Assembly (NCBI RefSeq): GCF_039541915.1 | Contig: NZ_BAABHD010000028.1 | Coordinates: forward strand, 73,830 to 137,829 | Origin: Nibrella saemangeumensis | GTDB taxonomy: Bacteria; Bacteroidota; Bacteroidia; Cytophagales; Spirosomataceae | DNA: 64,000 nucleotides | Reading direction: 5' to 3' | Shown here: positions 53,601 through 62,103 of the stretch, in pieces | Layout of the letters: each line of letters opens with the position of its first letter | Numbering within the stretch: position 1 is the stretch's first letter | Translations under genes and position numbers: made by a program | The notes under the pieces: model-generated | Database searches by the model: none | Told to the model about the DNA's origin: nothing | What the model saw: only the letters and a program-made list of their open reading frames with translations

Positions 53601-53923
53601 ATCAGTTAAAAGAGCTTCAGGAGAAAATGGATGAAACCGAAACCGATTTGGTGAATAAGCGAATCAATCAGAATACGTTAAATCGTCAGAGCGAAATTAT
53701 GATTCGTCTATTGGAATCCGAAAAGGCTATTAAGCAACAGGAAGAAGATCCGAAACGTCAGGCAGAAGCTGCGAAAAGTCAGGAACGTAGCAATCCGTCT
53801 TATCTGGATAGTTTGGTGCCTCAGCAGTCAAAGCAAACCGAGGTACTACGTACTGTTAATCCTTCCTTTAATCAGTATTATAAAAAGGAAGCTAATAAGT
53901 ACCTGCAAAAAGTTACTCAGTAG
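50603..53923 (+). CDS. DUF4175 family membrane-anchored coiled-coil protein
   Basis: An 1106-residue protein with two N-terminal membrane spans (about 30-47 and 56-76), a third near 150-168, a beta-rich extracytoplasmic part (about 190-505), and then a very long Gln/Glu/Lys-rich coiled coil (about 505-1080). The coiled coil has repeated EQLKELEKDAEKED-like units and a Met/Gly/Lys-rich break (about 915-960, MPGKSKGNKKGQQPSMSMGQ). DUF4175 occurs in Bacteroidota and Proteobacteria without a proven function; an envelope-structuring role is a guess. No enzymatic motif is visible. It ends at a hairpin terminator before mnmG. Confidence 0.88.
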   Translation: MKATNSYVTLLQRIEEYKKRYFLNQLVKGSLMFLALVFSLYLLINTAEFFGRFSTPIRATFFFGFLLFIAGGAYYWLVQPVMSLYGLRKPLSDEEAARQIGGFFPEVGDKLVNTLQLKHLSAYEGELLNASLNQRSQQLLINRFANAIELSRNRRFLKYVMLPVALILFILLFNPSFFTNTSTRIVQYDREFVEEAPFRFVVNNEKLQAYRNEDFKLDVQLTGEVIPQTVYLVVDGTRFKLENTKGNNFAYTFDNVQRDIDFTLEASGYKSTKYTIGLIDRPSVLAFDVKLTYPAYLNKPAEQLSNVGNLLVPQGTVVTWNFTADHTDSLLLRFHPGSSIGVARKVENNAFSLTRQINQNINYSVDLANKYASNNSNLRYNIQVIPDRFPQITVEKQQDTVTYNYIVLGGSINDDYGFTRLRLVANVTREGKEKPNTITRDIAINRSSLSQNYSFGWALDSLKLQVNDRVEYYLQVWDNDGINGPKSTRTAQLNFTVPSPEEVQKQIDQSAQKAEQQMENALNKTQGIKKDLNSIEERLRTKKSTDFQDKKQLADVLKKREELMQEIQKLQEQFKQTNDIQNRFSENNKIQEKIQQLQKLFNELLDPESKKLFEELKSLLEKKQDEKASELLDRLSRKERNFEKDLERALKMFKQIQMEQKLNNIAENLEKQAEKQEQLAKEAEQNKNAEDSKKQEDLKNQQEKATEDFNKISEQLKELEKDAEKEDLTKPDTQEDTQKEIQEQMKESQKNLDQKQNNKASDSQSKTSKAMKKMSQKLAESMANAEAQELQENIDDLRALLENLISLSFSQEKVMKDFRGINSQDPRVTKLSQEQLKLQDDAKIIEDSLNALASRVVQIQSFVTRELTDMKYYMDQSVQQLKERRFGPATGRQQFAMTSINNLSLMLSDVLKNMQAQMNSMAMPGKSKGNKKGQQPSMSMGQMQKEVNERMKQLQQSGKGGRGMSEELSRLAAEQAMIRKMLKEIEEQSKGTELGKQLGNQLKELQEKMDETETDLVNKRINQNTLNRQSEIMIRLLESEKAIKQQEEDPKRQAEAAKSQERSNPSYLDSLVPQQSKQTEVLRTVNPSFNQYYKKEANKYLQKVTQ

Positions 53924-53929
53924 TCGATT

Positions 53930-53970
53930 GGTTCGTTTTAGCATATTTCCTTAAAACACACGAACCTTTT
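53930..53970 (+). terminator. Putative terminator after the DUF4175 gene
   Basis: GGTTCG (53930-53935) pairs with CGAACC (53961-53966), reinforced inside by TTTTA/TAAAA, and is followed by four T. Confidence 0.55.
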
Positions 53971-53995
53971 ATCAATTTTCGACATTTTTGTAAAA

Positions 53996-54011
53996 GTTTC
54001 CACGTGAAACA
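53996..54011. promoter_or_regulatory. parS-like ParB-binding site upstream of mnmG
   Basis: GTTTCCACGTGAAACA matches a known Bacillus parS variant (TGTTCCACGTGAAACA) at 14 of 16 positions, and the inner 14 bases are identical. It lies 20 bp before the mnmG ATG, in the spacer after the DUF4175 terminator and about 4.5 kb from the DnaA-box cluster. ParB-family proteins bind such sites to load the segregation complex near the origin. Confidence 0.75.
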
Positions 54012-54031
54012 TTTTTCAAAAATCGTCAAAA

Positions 54032-55891
54032 ATGTTCGCAACATACGATGTTATAATAGTAGGAGCAGGACACGCCGGTTGTGAAGCGGCAACAGCTGCG
54101 GCTAACATGGGCTCAAAGGTCCTGCTCATTACTATGAATATGCAAACCATCGCCCAGATGTCCTGCAACCCGGCGATGGGCGGAGTAGCCAAAGGACAAA
54201 TAGTAAGAGAGATTGATGCACTTGGCGGACAGTCGGGCATCATCAGCGACAAGAGCATGATCCAGTTCCGCATGCTCAATCGCTCCAAAGGTCCAGCTAT
54301 GTGGAGTCCCCGCTGCCAAAGCGACCGCATGGTTTTCGCGCAGGAGTGGCGCAATACTTTGGAACAAACCCCCAATATAGATTTCTGGCAGGATACCGTG
54401 AGCGAGGTTATCGTCAAAGACGGCCGTGCGTATGGGGTTAAAACATCCATGGGCATGGAAATTAGTGCCAAGGCAGTTGTGCTCACCAATGGCACCTTTC
54501 TGAACGGAAAAATATTTATTGGCGAGAAGGTATTCGGTGGGGGTCGCACCGCCGAACGGGCCGCTACCGGTTTAACCCAACAACTCATTAGTCTGGGCTT
54601 TGAATCGGGCCGGATGAAAACCGGAACTCCACCCCGTATCGACGGTCGTAGCCTGAACTACGCTGTTATGGAAGAACAACCGGGCGACGAGAATCCAGGT
54701 AAGTTTTCGTATCTCGACACAAGGCCGCTCGACAAACAACGGAGCTGCTGGATTACCTATACCAGCGAAGATGTGCACGAAGTACTGCGGGAAGGTTTTG
54801 AAAAATCGCCTATGTTCACGGGCCGAATCAAAGGCTTAGGACCACGCTACTGCCCATCCATAGAAGATAAAATCAATCGTTTTGCCGACAAAGACCGTCA
54901 CCAGATTTTCGTAGAACCAGAAGGGTGGGAGACCGTTGAAGTATATGTGAATGGTTTTTCTACCTCTTTGCCAGAAGACGTTCAGTATAAGGCACTCACT
55001 AAAATACGGGGCTTTGAGAATGCGAAAATGTTCCGTCCCGGCTACGCTGTCGAGTATGATTTCTTCCCGCCTACGCAACTAAAGCTTACGCTGGAAACGC
55101 AGCTGGTAGGTAATCTATTCTTTGCCGGCCAGATCAATGGCACTACCGGATACGAAGAAGCAGCAAGTCAGGGTCTAATTGCCGGTATAAACGCCCACAA
55201 CAATGTCCACGAAAAAGAGGAATTTATAATCAAGCGTTCTGAAGGATATATTGGCGTACTCATCGACGACCTGACTACCAAAGGTACTGAAGAGCCATAC
55301 CGTATGTTTACCTCAAGAGCGGAATACCGGACACTACTGCGTCAAGATAACGCCGATATCCGGTTAACTGAGCGGGGATATAAAATCGGATTAGCCACTG
55401 AAGAGAGAATGGCAAAGCTCCAACAGAAGAAGGAAGATACCGCCCGCTTACTGCAAGGGCTAAAAGAAACGAAAGTGAAACCAGAAGATATTAATAGCTG
55501 GCTAGAGGAAAAAGGTAGTACACCATTACGCGAAAAAAGCACGCTATTATCCCTGCTGAAGCGGCCAGAGATTGGCCTGGACGAGGCACAAACCCTTCTG
55601 AGATTAACTTCTGACCTGCCGATACAACATACCGAAGCCATTGAGCAGGCCGTTATAGAAATAAAATATGAGGACTACCTGAACCGGGAACGAATTAATG
55701 CCGATAAACTGTCGCGGTGGGAAGGATTGGAAATTCACCCGTCGTTCGACTACGACCGGCTGAAAGCTTTGTCGCATGAGGGACGGGAGAAATTGAAACG
55801 GCAACGGCCCGGTACCATCGGACAAGCCACCCGAATCAGTGGCGTTAGTCCTTCCGATATTTCTGTATTGTTAGTCTACTTAGGCCGATAA
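54032..55891 (+). CDS. mnmG: tRNA uridine-5-carboxymethylaminomethyl modification enzyme MnmG (GidA)
   Basis: MnmG, with MnmE, installs the carboxymethylaminomethyl group at wobble uridine 34 of certain tRNAs, using FAD and a folate carbon. The 619-residue length is typical. Visible are the FAD dinucleotide fold VIIVGAGHAGCEAA (residues 8-21), the CNPAMGGVAKGQIVREIDALGG block, GTFLNGKIFIGEK, KTGTPPRIDGRS with the conserved Cys/Thr region, and the GINGTTGYEEAAAQG-like INGTTGYEEAASQGL motif (about 369-383), then the C-terminal helical MnmE/tRNA-binding domain. mnmG is a classic neighbour of bacterial oriC. A methyltransferase gene follows after 3 bp. Confidence 0.97.
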   Translation: MFATYDVIIVGAGHAGCEAATAAANMGSKVLLITMNMQTIAQMSCNPAMGGVAKGQIVREIDALGGQSGIISDKSMIQFRMLNRSKGPAMWSPRCQSDRMVFAQEWRNTLEQTPNIDFWQDTVSEVIVKDGRAYGVKTSMGMEISAKAVVLTNGTFLNGKIFIGEKVFGGGRTAERAATGLTQQLISLGFESGRMKTGTPPRIDGRSLNYAVMEEQPGDENPGKFSYLDTRPLDKQRSCWITYTSEDVHEVLREGFEKSPMFTGRIKGLGPRYCPSIEDKINRFADKDRHQIFVEPEGWETVEVYVNGFSTSLPEDVQYKALTKIRGFENAKMFRPGYAVEYDFFPPTQLKLTLETQLVGNLFFAGQINGTTGYEEAASQGLIAGINAHNNVHEKEEFIIKRSEGYIGVLIDDLTTKGTEEPYRMFTSRAEYRTLLRQDNADIRLTERGYKIGLATEERMAKLQQKKEDTARLLQGLKETKVKPEDINSWLEEKGSTPLREKSTLLSLLKRPEIGLDEAQTLLRLTSDLPIQHTEAIEQAVIEIKYEDYLNRERINADKLSRWEGLEIHPSFDYDRLKALSHEGREKLKRQRPGTIGQATRISGVSPSDISVLLVYLGR

Positions 55892-55894
55892 TCA

Positions 55895-56782
55895 ATGAGC
55901 CTTGAAATCGTTAATGAGTGTCCGGCTTGCGGAAACCAAATCTTCACCAATTATATTACCTGCCAGGATTACCTGGTAAGTAACCAGCAATTCCAGATTC
56001 AACAGTGCAGTACTTGCACACTGTTGCTAACCAATCCCAGACCGGATGTTGTCTCAATCGGCCATTATTATAAGTCGCAGGATTACATCTCTCATACGGA
56101 TGGTAACACCGGGCTGATCGATCAACTGTACCGCACGGTCCGGACGTACACGCTCCGGCAAAAGGTTAATTTGATTGACGAAGTCAATAAAGGCAAAGGT
56201 TCCATGCTTGATGTTGGGTGTGGAACCGGCAGCTTTTTGGAACAATGCCAGGCAGCAGGGTGGGAGGTAAGTGGCGTAGAACCGGACCCGGACGCTCAGG
56301 CCATTGCGGAAAAGCGCCTGCAAAAACACATCAAAGAAAACGTCCATCAGATAGAGGTTCGGCCACCGTTTGATGTCATCACCATGTGGCATGTACTGGA
56401 GCATATTCCACTGGTCAATGAGTCGTTAAAACAGATACACAGTCTGCTCCGGCCAGGTGGAACACTCATCATTGCCGTACCCAATTGCCAATCCTGGGAT
56501 GCGGAACATTACATGAAATGGTGGGCCGCCTACGATGTACCACGCCATCTTTATCATTTCTCACCAACAACCTTGCGAAAATTGGTGGAGAAAAATGGCT
56601 TCAACGAAGTAGGTCGACGGCCTATGCTGTTCGACTCCTTTTACATCGCTATGCTCAGCACTAAAAACCGGGATGGGAAAACTAATTACGCAGAAAGTGT
56701 CATCAACGGATTAAAATCAAATTTTCACGCCCGGCGCACCGGTAACTATTCGAGCTTAACCTATGTCTTTCAACGCCAGTGA
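55895..56782 (+). CDS. SAM-dependent methyltransferase with N-terminal zinc ribbon
   Basis: The 295-residue protein begins with a Cys4 ribbon (CPACGN at 8-13, QQCSTCTLLL at about 39-48), followed by a class I methyltransferase domain: motif I LDVGCGTGSFLEQC (about 106-119), acidic motif II EPDPDAQAIA, and the WHVLEHIP motif (about 168-175), and PGGTLIIAVPN. Zinc-ribbon methyltransferases of this type often act on sugars or small molecules; the substrate is unknown. The gene is 3 bp after mnmG and overlaps the next gene by 20 bp, so it is in one operon with both. Confidence 0.9.
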   Translation: MSLEIVNECPACGNQIFTNYITCQDYLVSNQQFQIQQCSTCTLLLTNPRPDVVSIGHYYKSQDYISHTDGNTGLIDQLYRTVRTYTLRQKVNLIDEVNKGKGSMLDVGCGTGSFLEQCQAAGWEVSGVEPDPDAQAIAEKRLQKHIKENVHQIEVRPPFDVITMWHVLEHIPLVNESLKQIHSLLRPGGTLIIAVPNCQSWDAEHYMKWWAAYDVPRHLYHFSPTTLRKLVEKNGFNEVGRRPMLFDSFYIAMLSTKNRDGKTNYAESVINGLKSNFHARRTGNYSSLTYVFQRQ

Positions 56783-58430
56783 TAGTCCACAAGTACGTTT
56801 TTCTATTAGGCCAATCTGGTATCTGCTGCTTCTGATTTGTCTTCCTGTTCTTTTTAATCAGTGTGCTCAGGTGGCTCAGCCGCCTGGAGGAAAGAAAGAC
56901 TCACTGGCACCTGTTCTGCTGAAAAGTATTCCCGAAAGCAAACAGACAAATTTTAAAGGTAGGGAGATTGAACTCTTCTTTAACGAATATATTTCGGTAG
57001 AAAATCTGCCGCAGAAAGTCATTGTTACGCCAGGGACAGGATTAACCTTTAATTACAAGATCCGGCCAACGAGTGTTTACCTGAAATTCAATGAGCCGTT
57101 TAAAGACAATACTACCTATACGGTAAGCTTCACTGACGCTATTAAAGACGCTACGGAACGGAACCCGGCTACTAATCTGAAACTGGTTTTCAGTACCGGC
57201 ACCCAATTGGATTCCCTTAGCGTCAGCGGGAAAGTTACCGATCTGAAAACCGGGAAGGTTGTCGCCGACGCGCTGGTGGGTTTGTATGCCGTACGTGATA
57301 CCTTGAATGCATTAAAAGAGAAACCTATATACTATAGCAAGACAGATACCAGCGGAAACTTTCTGATGGAAAACATCAGAGCGGGCGGTTATGAGCTATT
57401 AGCCTTCAATGACGCGAACAACAACTTCCTGTTCAATCAACAGAACGAACGAATCGGTTTTCTGAAAGACAGTATTAACCTCACCGGCAACATTAACGGT
57501 GTAGAACTGCAACTGTTTTCGCAAAACAATTCCCCGGCAAAGATAAGTCGGACAGAATCACGTCAGGATAGTTATGGTATTACGCTGGATAAAGGCATCG
57601 AACGATACCAGGTAAACTTCCGCCGGAAAGAAGACAGTATTCCATCTATCCTGGCATCGGCTAATCAGATAAAGTTCTTTCGGAACCGGGCCACTCCGGA
57701 TACCATTGGTGTTGTGCTAACCGTGGTTGACTCAATCGGAACATCAACAGATTTGAAACAAACGCTTTCCTTCCGGGACCGAAGCCGACGGGATAAAGCG
57801 GAGCCATTTACCGCCGTTTCTGAACCGCCACAGAACGATGCCGTTGAAAAAACCTTTAACTGGACCCTCACGTTTACTAAACCCGTAGGTAGGATAAATA
57901 AACAACTCATTACCATCCTGAGTGATAGTACATCCTCTGAGGAATTTGACGAAGGTAAAATACAGTGGAGCAACGGGCAGTCTATGCTTTCATACCCGAT
58001 CAACAGCTCAGCCCGAAAAGATATTCGTATATCGTTAGAAGAGGGAGCGTTTATGAGTGTGCTGGAAGACTCGCTTAAAAAAACCGTTTTCACCTACCGA
58101 ATCCTCAATCCTGAAGACTTCGGTTTGTTGAAAGGTCAGGTTGTGAGTAATGCTCCTAATTATATCGTTGAACTCGTCAATGAAAGCGGGAAAGTTATAA
58201 GCCGGGAAGTTAATAGTAAGACATACACCTTCCGCAATGTCAGACCAGGTCGCTACCGACTGCGGCTCGTCATTGACCGTAACAACAACGGGCGGTGGGA
58301 CACCGGTAACTACCAGTTGAAACAAGAAGCTGAACCTATCATCTATTACCCCAGCATTATTCAGGCTAAAGCCGATTTTCAATTTGAGGGCGTAGATTTG
58401 GAGTATTCGGAAAAGGTCAATTCAAAATAA
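56763..58430 (+). CDS. Ig-like domain lipoprotein (Big_5/SbsA-type)
   Basis: The 555-residue protein has an N-terminal signal (about 17-32) ending in NQCAQVAQPPGGKKD, the usual Bacteroidota lipoprotein start with Cys33, although the lipobox is loose. Next comes a bacterial Ig-like domain (about 45-140, DSLAPVLLKSIPE, IELFFNEYISVENLPQKVIV, YTVSFTDAIKD), then a carboxypeptidase-regulatory-like domain (about 155-250, GYELLAFNDANNNFLF), a long beta-rich middle, and a second such domain at the C-terminus (about 460-545, PGRYRLRLVIDRNNNGRWDTG). Role probably structural or adhesive at the outer membrane. Overlap of 20 bp with the methyltransferase gene. Confidence 0.88.
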   Translation: MSFNASDSPQVRFSIRPIWYLLLLICLPVLFNQCAQVAQPPGGKKDSLAPVLLKSIPESKQTNFKGREIELFFNEYISVENLPQKVIVTPGTGLTFNYKIRPTSVYLKFNEPFKDNTTYTVSFTDAIKDATERNPATNLKLVFSTGTQLDSLSVSGKVTDLKTGKVVADALVGLYAVRDTLNALKEKPIYYSKTDTSGNFLMENIRAGGYELLAFNDANNNFLFNQQNERIGFLKDSINLTGNINGVELQLFSQNNSPAKISRTESRQDSYGITLDKGIERYQVNFRRKEDSIPSILASANQIKFFRNRATPDTIGVVLTVVDSIGTSTDLKQTLSFRDRSRRDKAEPFTAVSEPPQNDAVEKTFNWTLTFTKPVGRINKQLITILSDSTSSEEFDEGKIQWSNGQSMLSYPINSSARKDIRISLEEGAFMSVLEDSLKKTVFTYRILNPEDFGLLKGQVVSNAPNYIVELVNESGKVISREVNSKTYTFRNVRPGRYRLRLVIDRNNNGRWDTGNYQLKQEAEPIIYYPSIIQAKADFQFEGVDLEYSEKVNSK

Positions 58431-58854
58431 AAAATATATAAATTTTGTGTGTACAACCCTGTGGATAAGTGGCACTTGGGTGTGCATAAGGGTGAGAGTT
58501 ATCCCCACAAATTGTTTATTAAAGTTAGTATATTCACTTATCCACACATTAATGTGGTGGATAAAAGCATAAACTGAGGTTTCTGAACGTTGAATAAACA
58601 AGTTATCCCTGCCCCGGTTTCGTGCATAATTTTCGTCCACATTTCAACCATTTAATAAGTAGGGAAATGTGGACAAGTTGTTAATAGGCTAACCAGCAAC
58701 GACTTGCATGTGGATAACTAAAGTAGCACTGTTGATAAGCATGCAACTTAATCCACAATTAAATGTTAACTTCGGTGGATAACTGAGGTATTCACATTTC
58801 CACAGTGGTAATGATTTATAATAGCTTTTGTTTAAAAAGATTATTTATTATAAA
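58431..58854. other. Putative chromosomal replication origin (oriC) with DnaA-box cluster
   Basis: Four boxes match the DnaA consensus TTATnCACA exactly in either orientation: 58460-58468, 58481-58489, 58538-58546 and 58709-58717. At least seven more have one mismatch: 58499-58507, 58556-58564, 58621-58629, 58668-58676, 58730-58738, 58749-58757 and 58774-58782. AT-rich stretches flank the cluster at 58427-58446 and 58811-58855, candidates for the unwinding element. mnmG, a parS-like site and an rRNA operon lie within 5.5 kb. No dnaA gene is in the window, and neighbouring genes run + on both sides, so strand switching does not mark it. Confidence 0.85.
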
Positions 58855-60657
58855 ATGAATAAGGGGATACTCACATATCTGTTGGTGCTGATGACCTCAC
58901 TGACAGTGTTTGCTCAAAGCGCCGATGACCTGGCGGGCGAGTATTACAAGAACGGCGACTTTGAAAAAGCTGCCCTGGAGTATAGCAAACAAATCAGGAA
59001 GGGCGCGGCCTGGCAAACCCTGTTCCGGTATGTGAATAGTCTCAAGCGGGTGAATAAGTCAGATGAAGCCCTGAAATTTTTAAAAAAGCAGGTCAGGTCC
59101 GATGAAGACAACAAAGTGTATTATGATGTGCTGACCGGCTACTTGTTGAAAGACCAGCCTGATACTACCAAGAGCTATAACGCCTTTGCGGCAGCCTTTG
59201 CCGATGCAAAAGGGTCAGGCGACAGGCTGGCTCGCTTGGGAGAAGCGTTTAAGGAGGTAGAAGAACCCCGCTGGGCGATTAAATCCTATGAAACAGCCCG
59301 AACTGTGGCTAAAGAAGAAAGTGCCCACAGCGAAGAGTTAGCGGCCTTATACCGAAGTACAGGTTCAACCGAAAAGTATATCGAGGAGATGCTGACCGTA
59401 CTTCAGCAAGGAGAGAAGAAAGAAGTGGTTTACAACAGTCTGCAAACCGTAGTAAACTCCAAGGATGAAGCCTTACTGGAGAAAGTGGTATACGACAAAA
59501 TACAGAAAAATCCGAACGTACTTGCCTACAACGAAGTGCTAAGCTGGTACCTCCTCCAGAAGCAACGCTTTAACAGGGCGCTCATCCAGGAGAAAGCCAT
59601 GGATCGTCGGATGAAGATGAACGGTTCGCGGGTATATGACCTTGGCCAGATGGCGCTGAACAGTAAGGATTACAAAACGGCAGCCGATGCCTTTGAGTAC
59701 ATCGTTACTAGTTATCCACAGGGACAGCTTTACCCCATCGCTCGCCGGATGGTTATCAATGCCCGGGAAGAACAGGTTAAATACACCTACCCGGTGGATA
59801 AGGCTGAAATACATAAGCTGATTCGGGATTACCAGAAAATGCTCCGTGAAATTGGCTTAAACCCGAGAACACTGGAGGCCTTACGCAACACCGCTAACCT
59901 GTACGCTTATTACTTGGACGAGAAAGACTCAGCGCTTACCGCATTGAATACCGCCATAGAAATGGGTCGGGGCGATAAGAACTTTGTGGATAAGTGTAAA
60001 ATTGACAAAGGCGATATTTATCTGCTGATGGGAGAGCCTTGGGAGTCCACATTGTTGTACTCGCAAGTAGAAAAGTCGCAGAAAGAGGAGTTGTTAGGCT
60101 ATGAGGCCAAACTGAAAAACGCCAAACTACACTACTACAAAGGTGAGTTTGTGCTGGCTAAAGAATTACTGGATATTTTGAAGATGGCAACCTCCCGCGA
60201 GATTGCGAACGATGCCGAATCGCTCAGCCTGCTTATTGTGGATAACACCGGAATGGACAGCACAGAAGCGGCCATGAAAGAATATGCATCAATTGACCTG
60301 ATGCTGTTTCAAAATAAAACAGATCAGGCCATAGAGGCACTAAATAAAATGCAAATCCAGTACAAGGACCATAGCCTTGTTGATGAAATTATCTGGCTAC
60401 GCGCTAAAACGTTCCAGAAGCAGGGACGTTATGATGAGGCCATTGAAGACCTGAAAAAAATTGTAGCTGGTTATCCTCAGGATATCCTGGGGGATGATGC
60501 TCTATTTCTGTACGCCACCATTACAGAGGAGCGTAAAAAGGATAAACCGGCGGCTATGGATCTTTATCAAAAACTACTTCAGGATTATCCAGGTAGCATT
60601 CACGTAGCCGAAGCCAGAAAGCGTTTCCGGCTACTTCGAGGTGATATCATCAACTAA
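58855..60657 (+). CDS. Exported tetratricopeptide-repeat protein
   Basis: A 600-residue protein with a signal peptide (ILTYLLVLMTSLTVFAQS, cleavage near residue 21) and TPR units along its length, clearest at about 24-60 (YYKNGDFEKAALEYSKQI), 240-290 (LNSKDYKTAADAFEYIVTSYPQGQLYP) and 505-590 (QGRYDEAIEDLKKIVAGYPQ). The middle region is helical and more divergent. No enzyme domain is visible. Start: ATG at 58855, chosen over TTG at 58828, which would place coding sequence in the AT-rich origin flank. Its last codons overlap those of thrC on the opposite strand by 4 bp. Confidence 0.88.
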   Translation: MNKGILTYLLVLMTSLTVFAQSADDLAGEYYKNGDFEKAALEYSKQIRKGAAWQTLFRYVNSLKRVNKSDEALKFLKKQVRSDEDNKVYYDVLTGYLLKDQPDTTKSYNAFAAAFADAKGSGDRLARLGEAFKEVEEPRWAIKSYETARTVAKEESAHSEELAALYRSTGSTEKYIEEMLTVLQQGEKKEVVYNSLQTVVNSKDEALLEKVVYDKIQKNPNVLAYNEVLSWYLLQKQRFNRALIQEKAMDRRMKMNGSRVYDLGQMALNSKDYKTAADAFEYIVTSYPQGQLYPIARRMVINAREEQVKYTYPVDKAEIHKLIRDYQKMLREIGLNPRTLEALRNTANLYAYYLDEKDSALTALNTAIEMGRGDKNFVDKCKIDKGDIYLLMGEPWESTLLYSQVEKSQKEELLGYEAKLKNAKLHYYKGEFVLAKELLDILKMATSREIANDAESLSLLIVDNTGMDSTEAAMKEYASIDLMLFQNKTDQAIEALNKMQIQYKDHSLVDEIIWLRAKTFQKQGRYDEAIEDLKKIVAGYPQDILGDDALFLYATITEERKKDKPAAMDLYQKLLQDYPGSIHVAEARKRFRLLRGDIIN

Positions 60658-61961
60658 GATACCGTTTGCAGCAGGCTTTCTTTAAACGCTTGAAAGTCTG
60701 CCGGAATAGCTATTACCTGTTTGGTCCGATTAGCCAGGTGGGCAAGGCGCTCTGGTACATCAACAGGTTGTCCTAGGATAGACTCCACCAGCGGCTTGAA
60801 CTTGGAAGGATGAGCGGTAGCTAAGGCAACTCCACAAACCTGCGTGTCTTTATCGAGGTAATTATCAAGGCCGCGAATGCCAATAGCCGTGTGCGGGCAG
60901 GCAACATAATTGTACTGTTGATAAATCCGCTGCATGGCTTCCTCCGTTTCCTCGTCCGTGAAAAAATAACCTTCAATGTTTTGCTTAATCGTATCCAGGT
61001 CATTACCATACAAGTGACAGAGCCGTACAAAGTTGCTTGGATTACCCACATCCATAGCATTTGAGATTGTGCTTACCGACTCTTTAGGTTCATATATGCC
61101 AGAATAGAGAAAGTTAGGCACTACATTATTGAGATTCGTAGCCGCTATAAACTTCCGAACGGGTAAACCCATACGTTGTGCTAATACGCCAGCACTCAGG
61201 TTGCCAAAATTTCCGCTGGGTGTAGAGAAGACCAAGGGTGATCCAAATTGTTTTAACTGGCCATACGCCCGGATATAATAAAAACTTTGTGGTATCAGAC
61301 GGAAAATATTGATAGAGTTTGCGGAGGATAGTGATACTATTTTGTTTAGCTCACTGTCCAGAAAAGCTGTTTTTACAATAGCCTGACAATCGTCGAAAGA
61401 GCCATCTACTTCAAACGCCTGAATATTTCCGCCAAGCGTAGTGAGCTGTTTCTCCTGAAGATCACTCACCCTGTTTTTCGGATACAGAATAGACACGCGT
61501 ACACCCTCTACATTATGAAAGCCCATAGCAACCGCGCCCCCCGTATCACCGGATGTAGCTACCAGAATATTAATCTCACGGTCTAATTTTTGAGAGAAGT
61601 AAGACATAAAAGCTGCCATGTACCGCGCTCCAACATCTTTAAAAGCAAGGGAAGGGCCATGAAAAAGCTCAAGTACATACTTTTTCGCTTTGTCCAGTTC
61701 ATGCACGGGCGTATCAAAGGGGAAGGCGCTCTGAACCAAACCAACCAGTGCTTCGTCCGGAATAGTGTCACCAAAATAAACACGGCTGATTTCGTAGGCA
61801 ACATCCGCCAGCGACCCATCCGCTATACGATTGAAAAAAGAAGCATCGCGGTATGGGATGGTGATAGGCATATAAAGGCCTTTATCAACTGGCATACTTT
61901 GAAAAAGAGCTTCTTCTGCTGAAACCGTCAAATCCGGATTATTTGTACTGTAAAAACGCAT
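60654..61961 (-). CDS. thrC: Threonine synthase
   Basis: ThrC converts O-phospho-L-homoserine to L-threonine with PLP. The 435-residue protein has the family N-terminus FYSTNNPDLTVSAEEA, LELFHGPSLAFKDVGARYMA with the PLP lysine Lys108, VATSGDTGGAVAMGF (about 140), VSILYPKNRVSDLQEKQLTTLGGNI and FSTPSGNFGNLSAGVLAQRMGLPV (about 243). This is the E. coli-like short class. It is a single-gene unit; homoserine kinase and dehydrogenase genes are not in the window, but an aspartate kinase is (17509-18771). Confidence 0.96.
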   Translation of the reverse strand: MRFYSTNNPDLTVSAEEALFQSMPVDKGLYMPITIPYRDASFFNRIADGSLADVAYEISRVYFGDTIPDEALVGLVQSAFPFDTPVHELDKAKKYVLELFHGPSLAFKDVGARYMAAFMSYFSQKLDREINILVATSGDTGGAVAMGFHNVEGVRVSILYPKNRVSDLQEKQLTTLGGNIQAFEVDGSFDDCQAIVKTAFLDSELNKIVSLSSANSINIFRLIPQSFYYIRAYGQLKQFGSPLVFSTPSGNFGNLSAGVLAQRMGLPVRKFIAATNLNNVVPNFLYSGIYEPKESVSTISNAMDVGNPSNFVRLCHLYGNDLDTIKQNIEGYFFTDEETEEAMQRIYQQYNYVACPHTAIGIRGLDNYLDKDTQVCGVALATAHPSKFKPLVESILGQPVDVPERLAHLANRTKQVIAIPADFQAFKESLLQTVS

Positions 61962-62076
61962 GGTAAGGTTTTAAATAATATAGCAAAGTACGGTAAAACC
62001 AACTGAAACCGAAACTCAAAAGCAGGCAAATGTAAACCGTTCAAAAGGAGAGTGAACGAAGACATCGCCTAATCTG

Positions 62077-62084
62077 TATTTTTG
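62077..62084 (+). promoter_or_regulatory. -7 promoter box of pruA
   Basis: TATTTTTG matches TAnnTTTG exactly, 19 bp before the pruA ATG. No clear -33 TTG is seen. Confidence 0.5.
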
Positions 62085-62103
62085 TTAAAACCAAAAACCA
62101 GCT

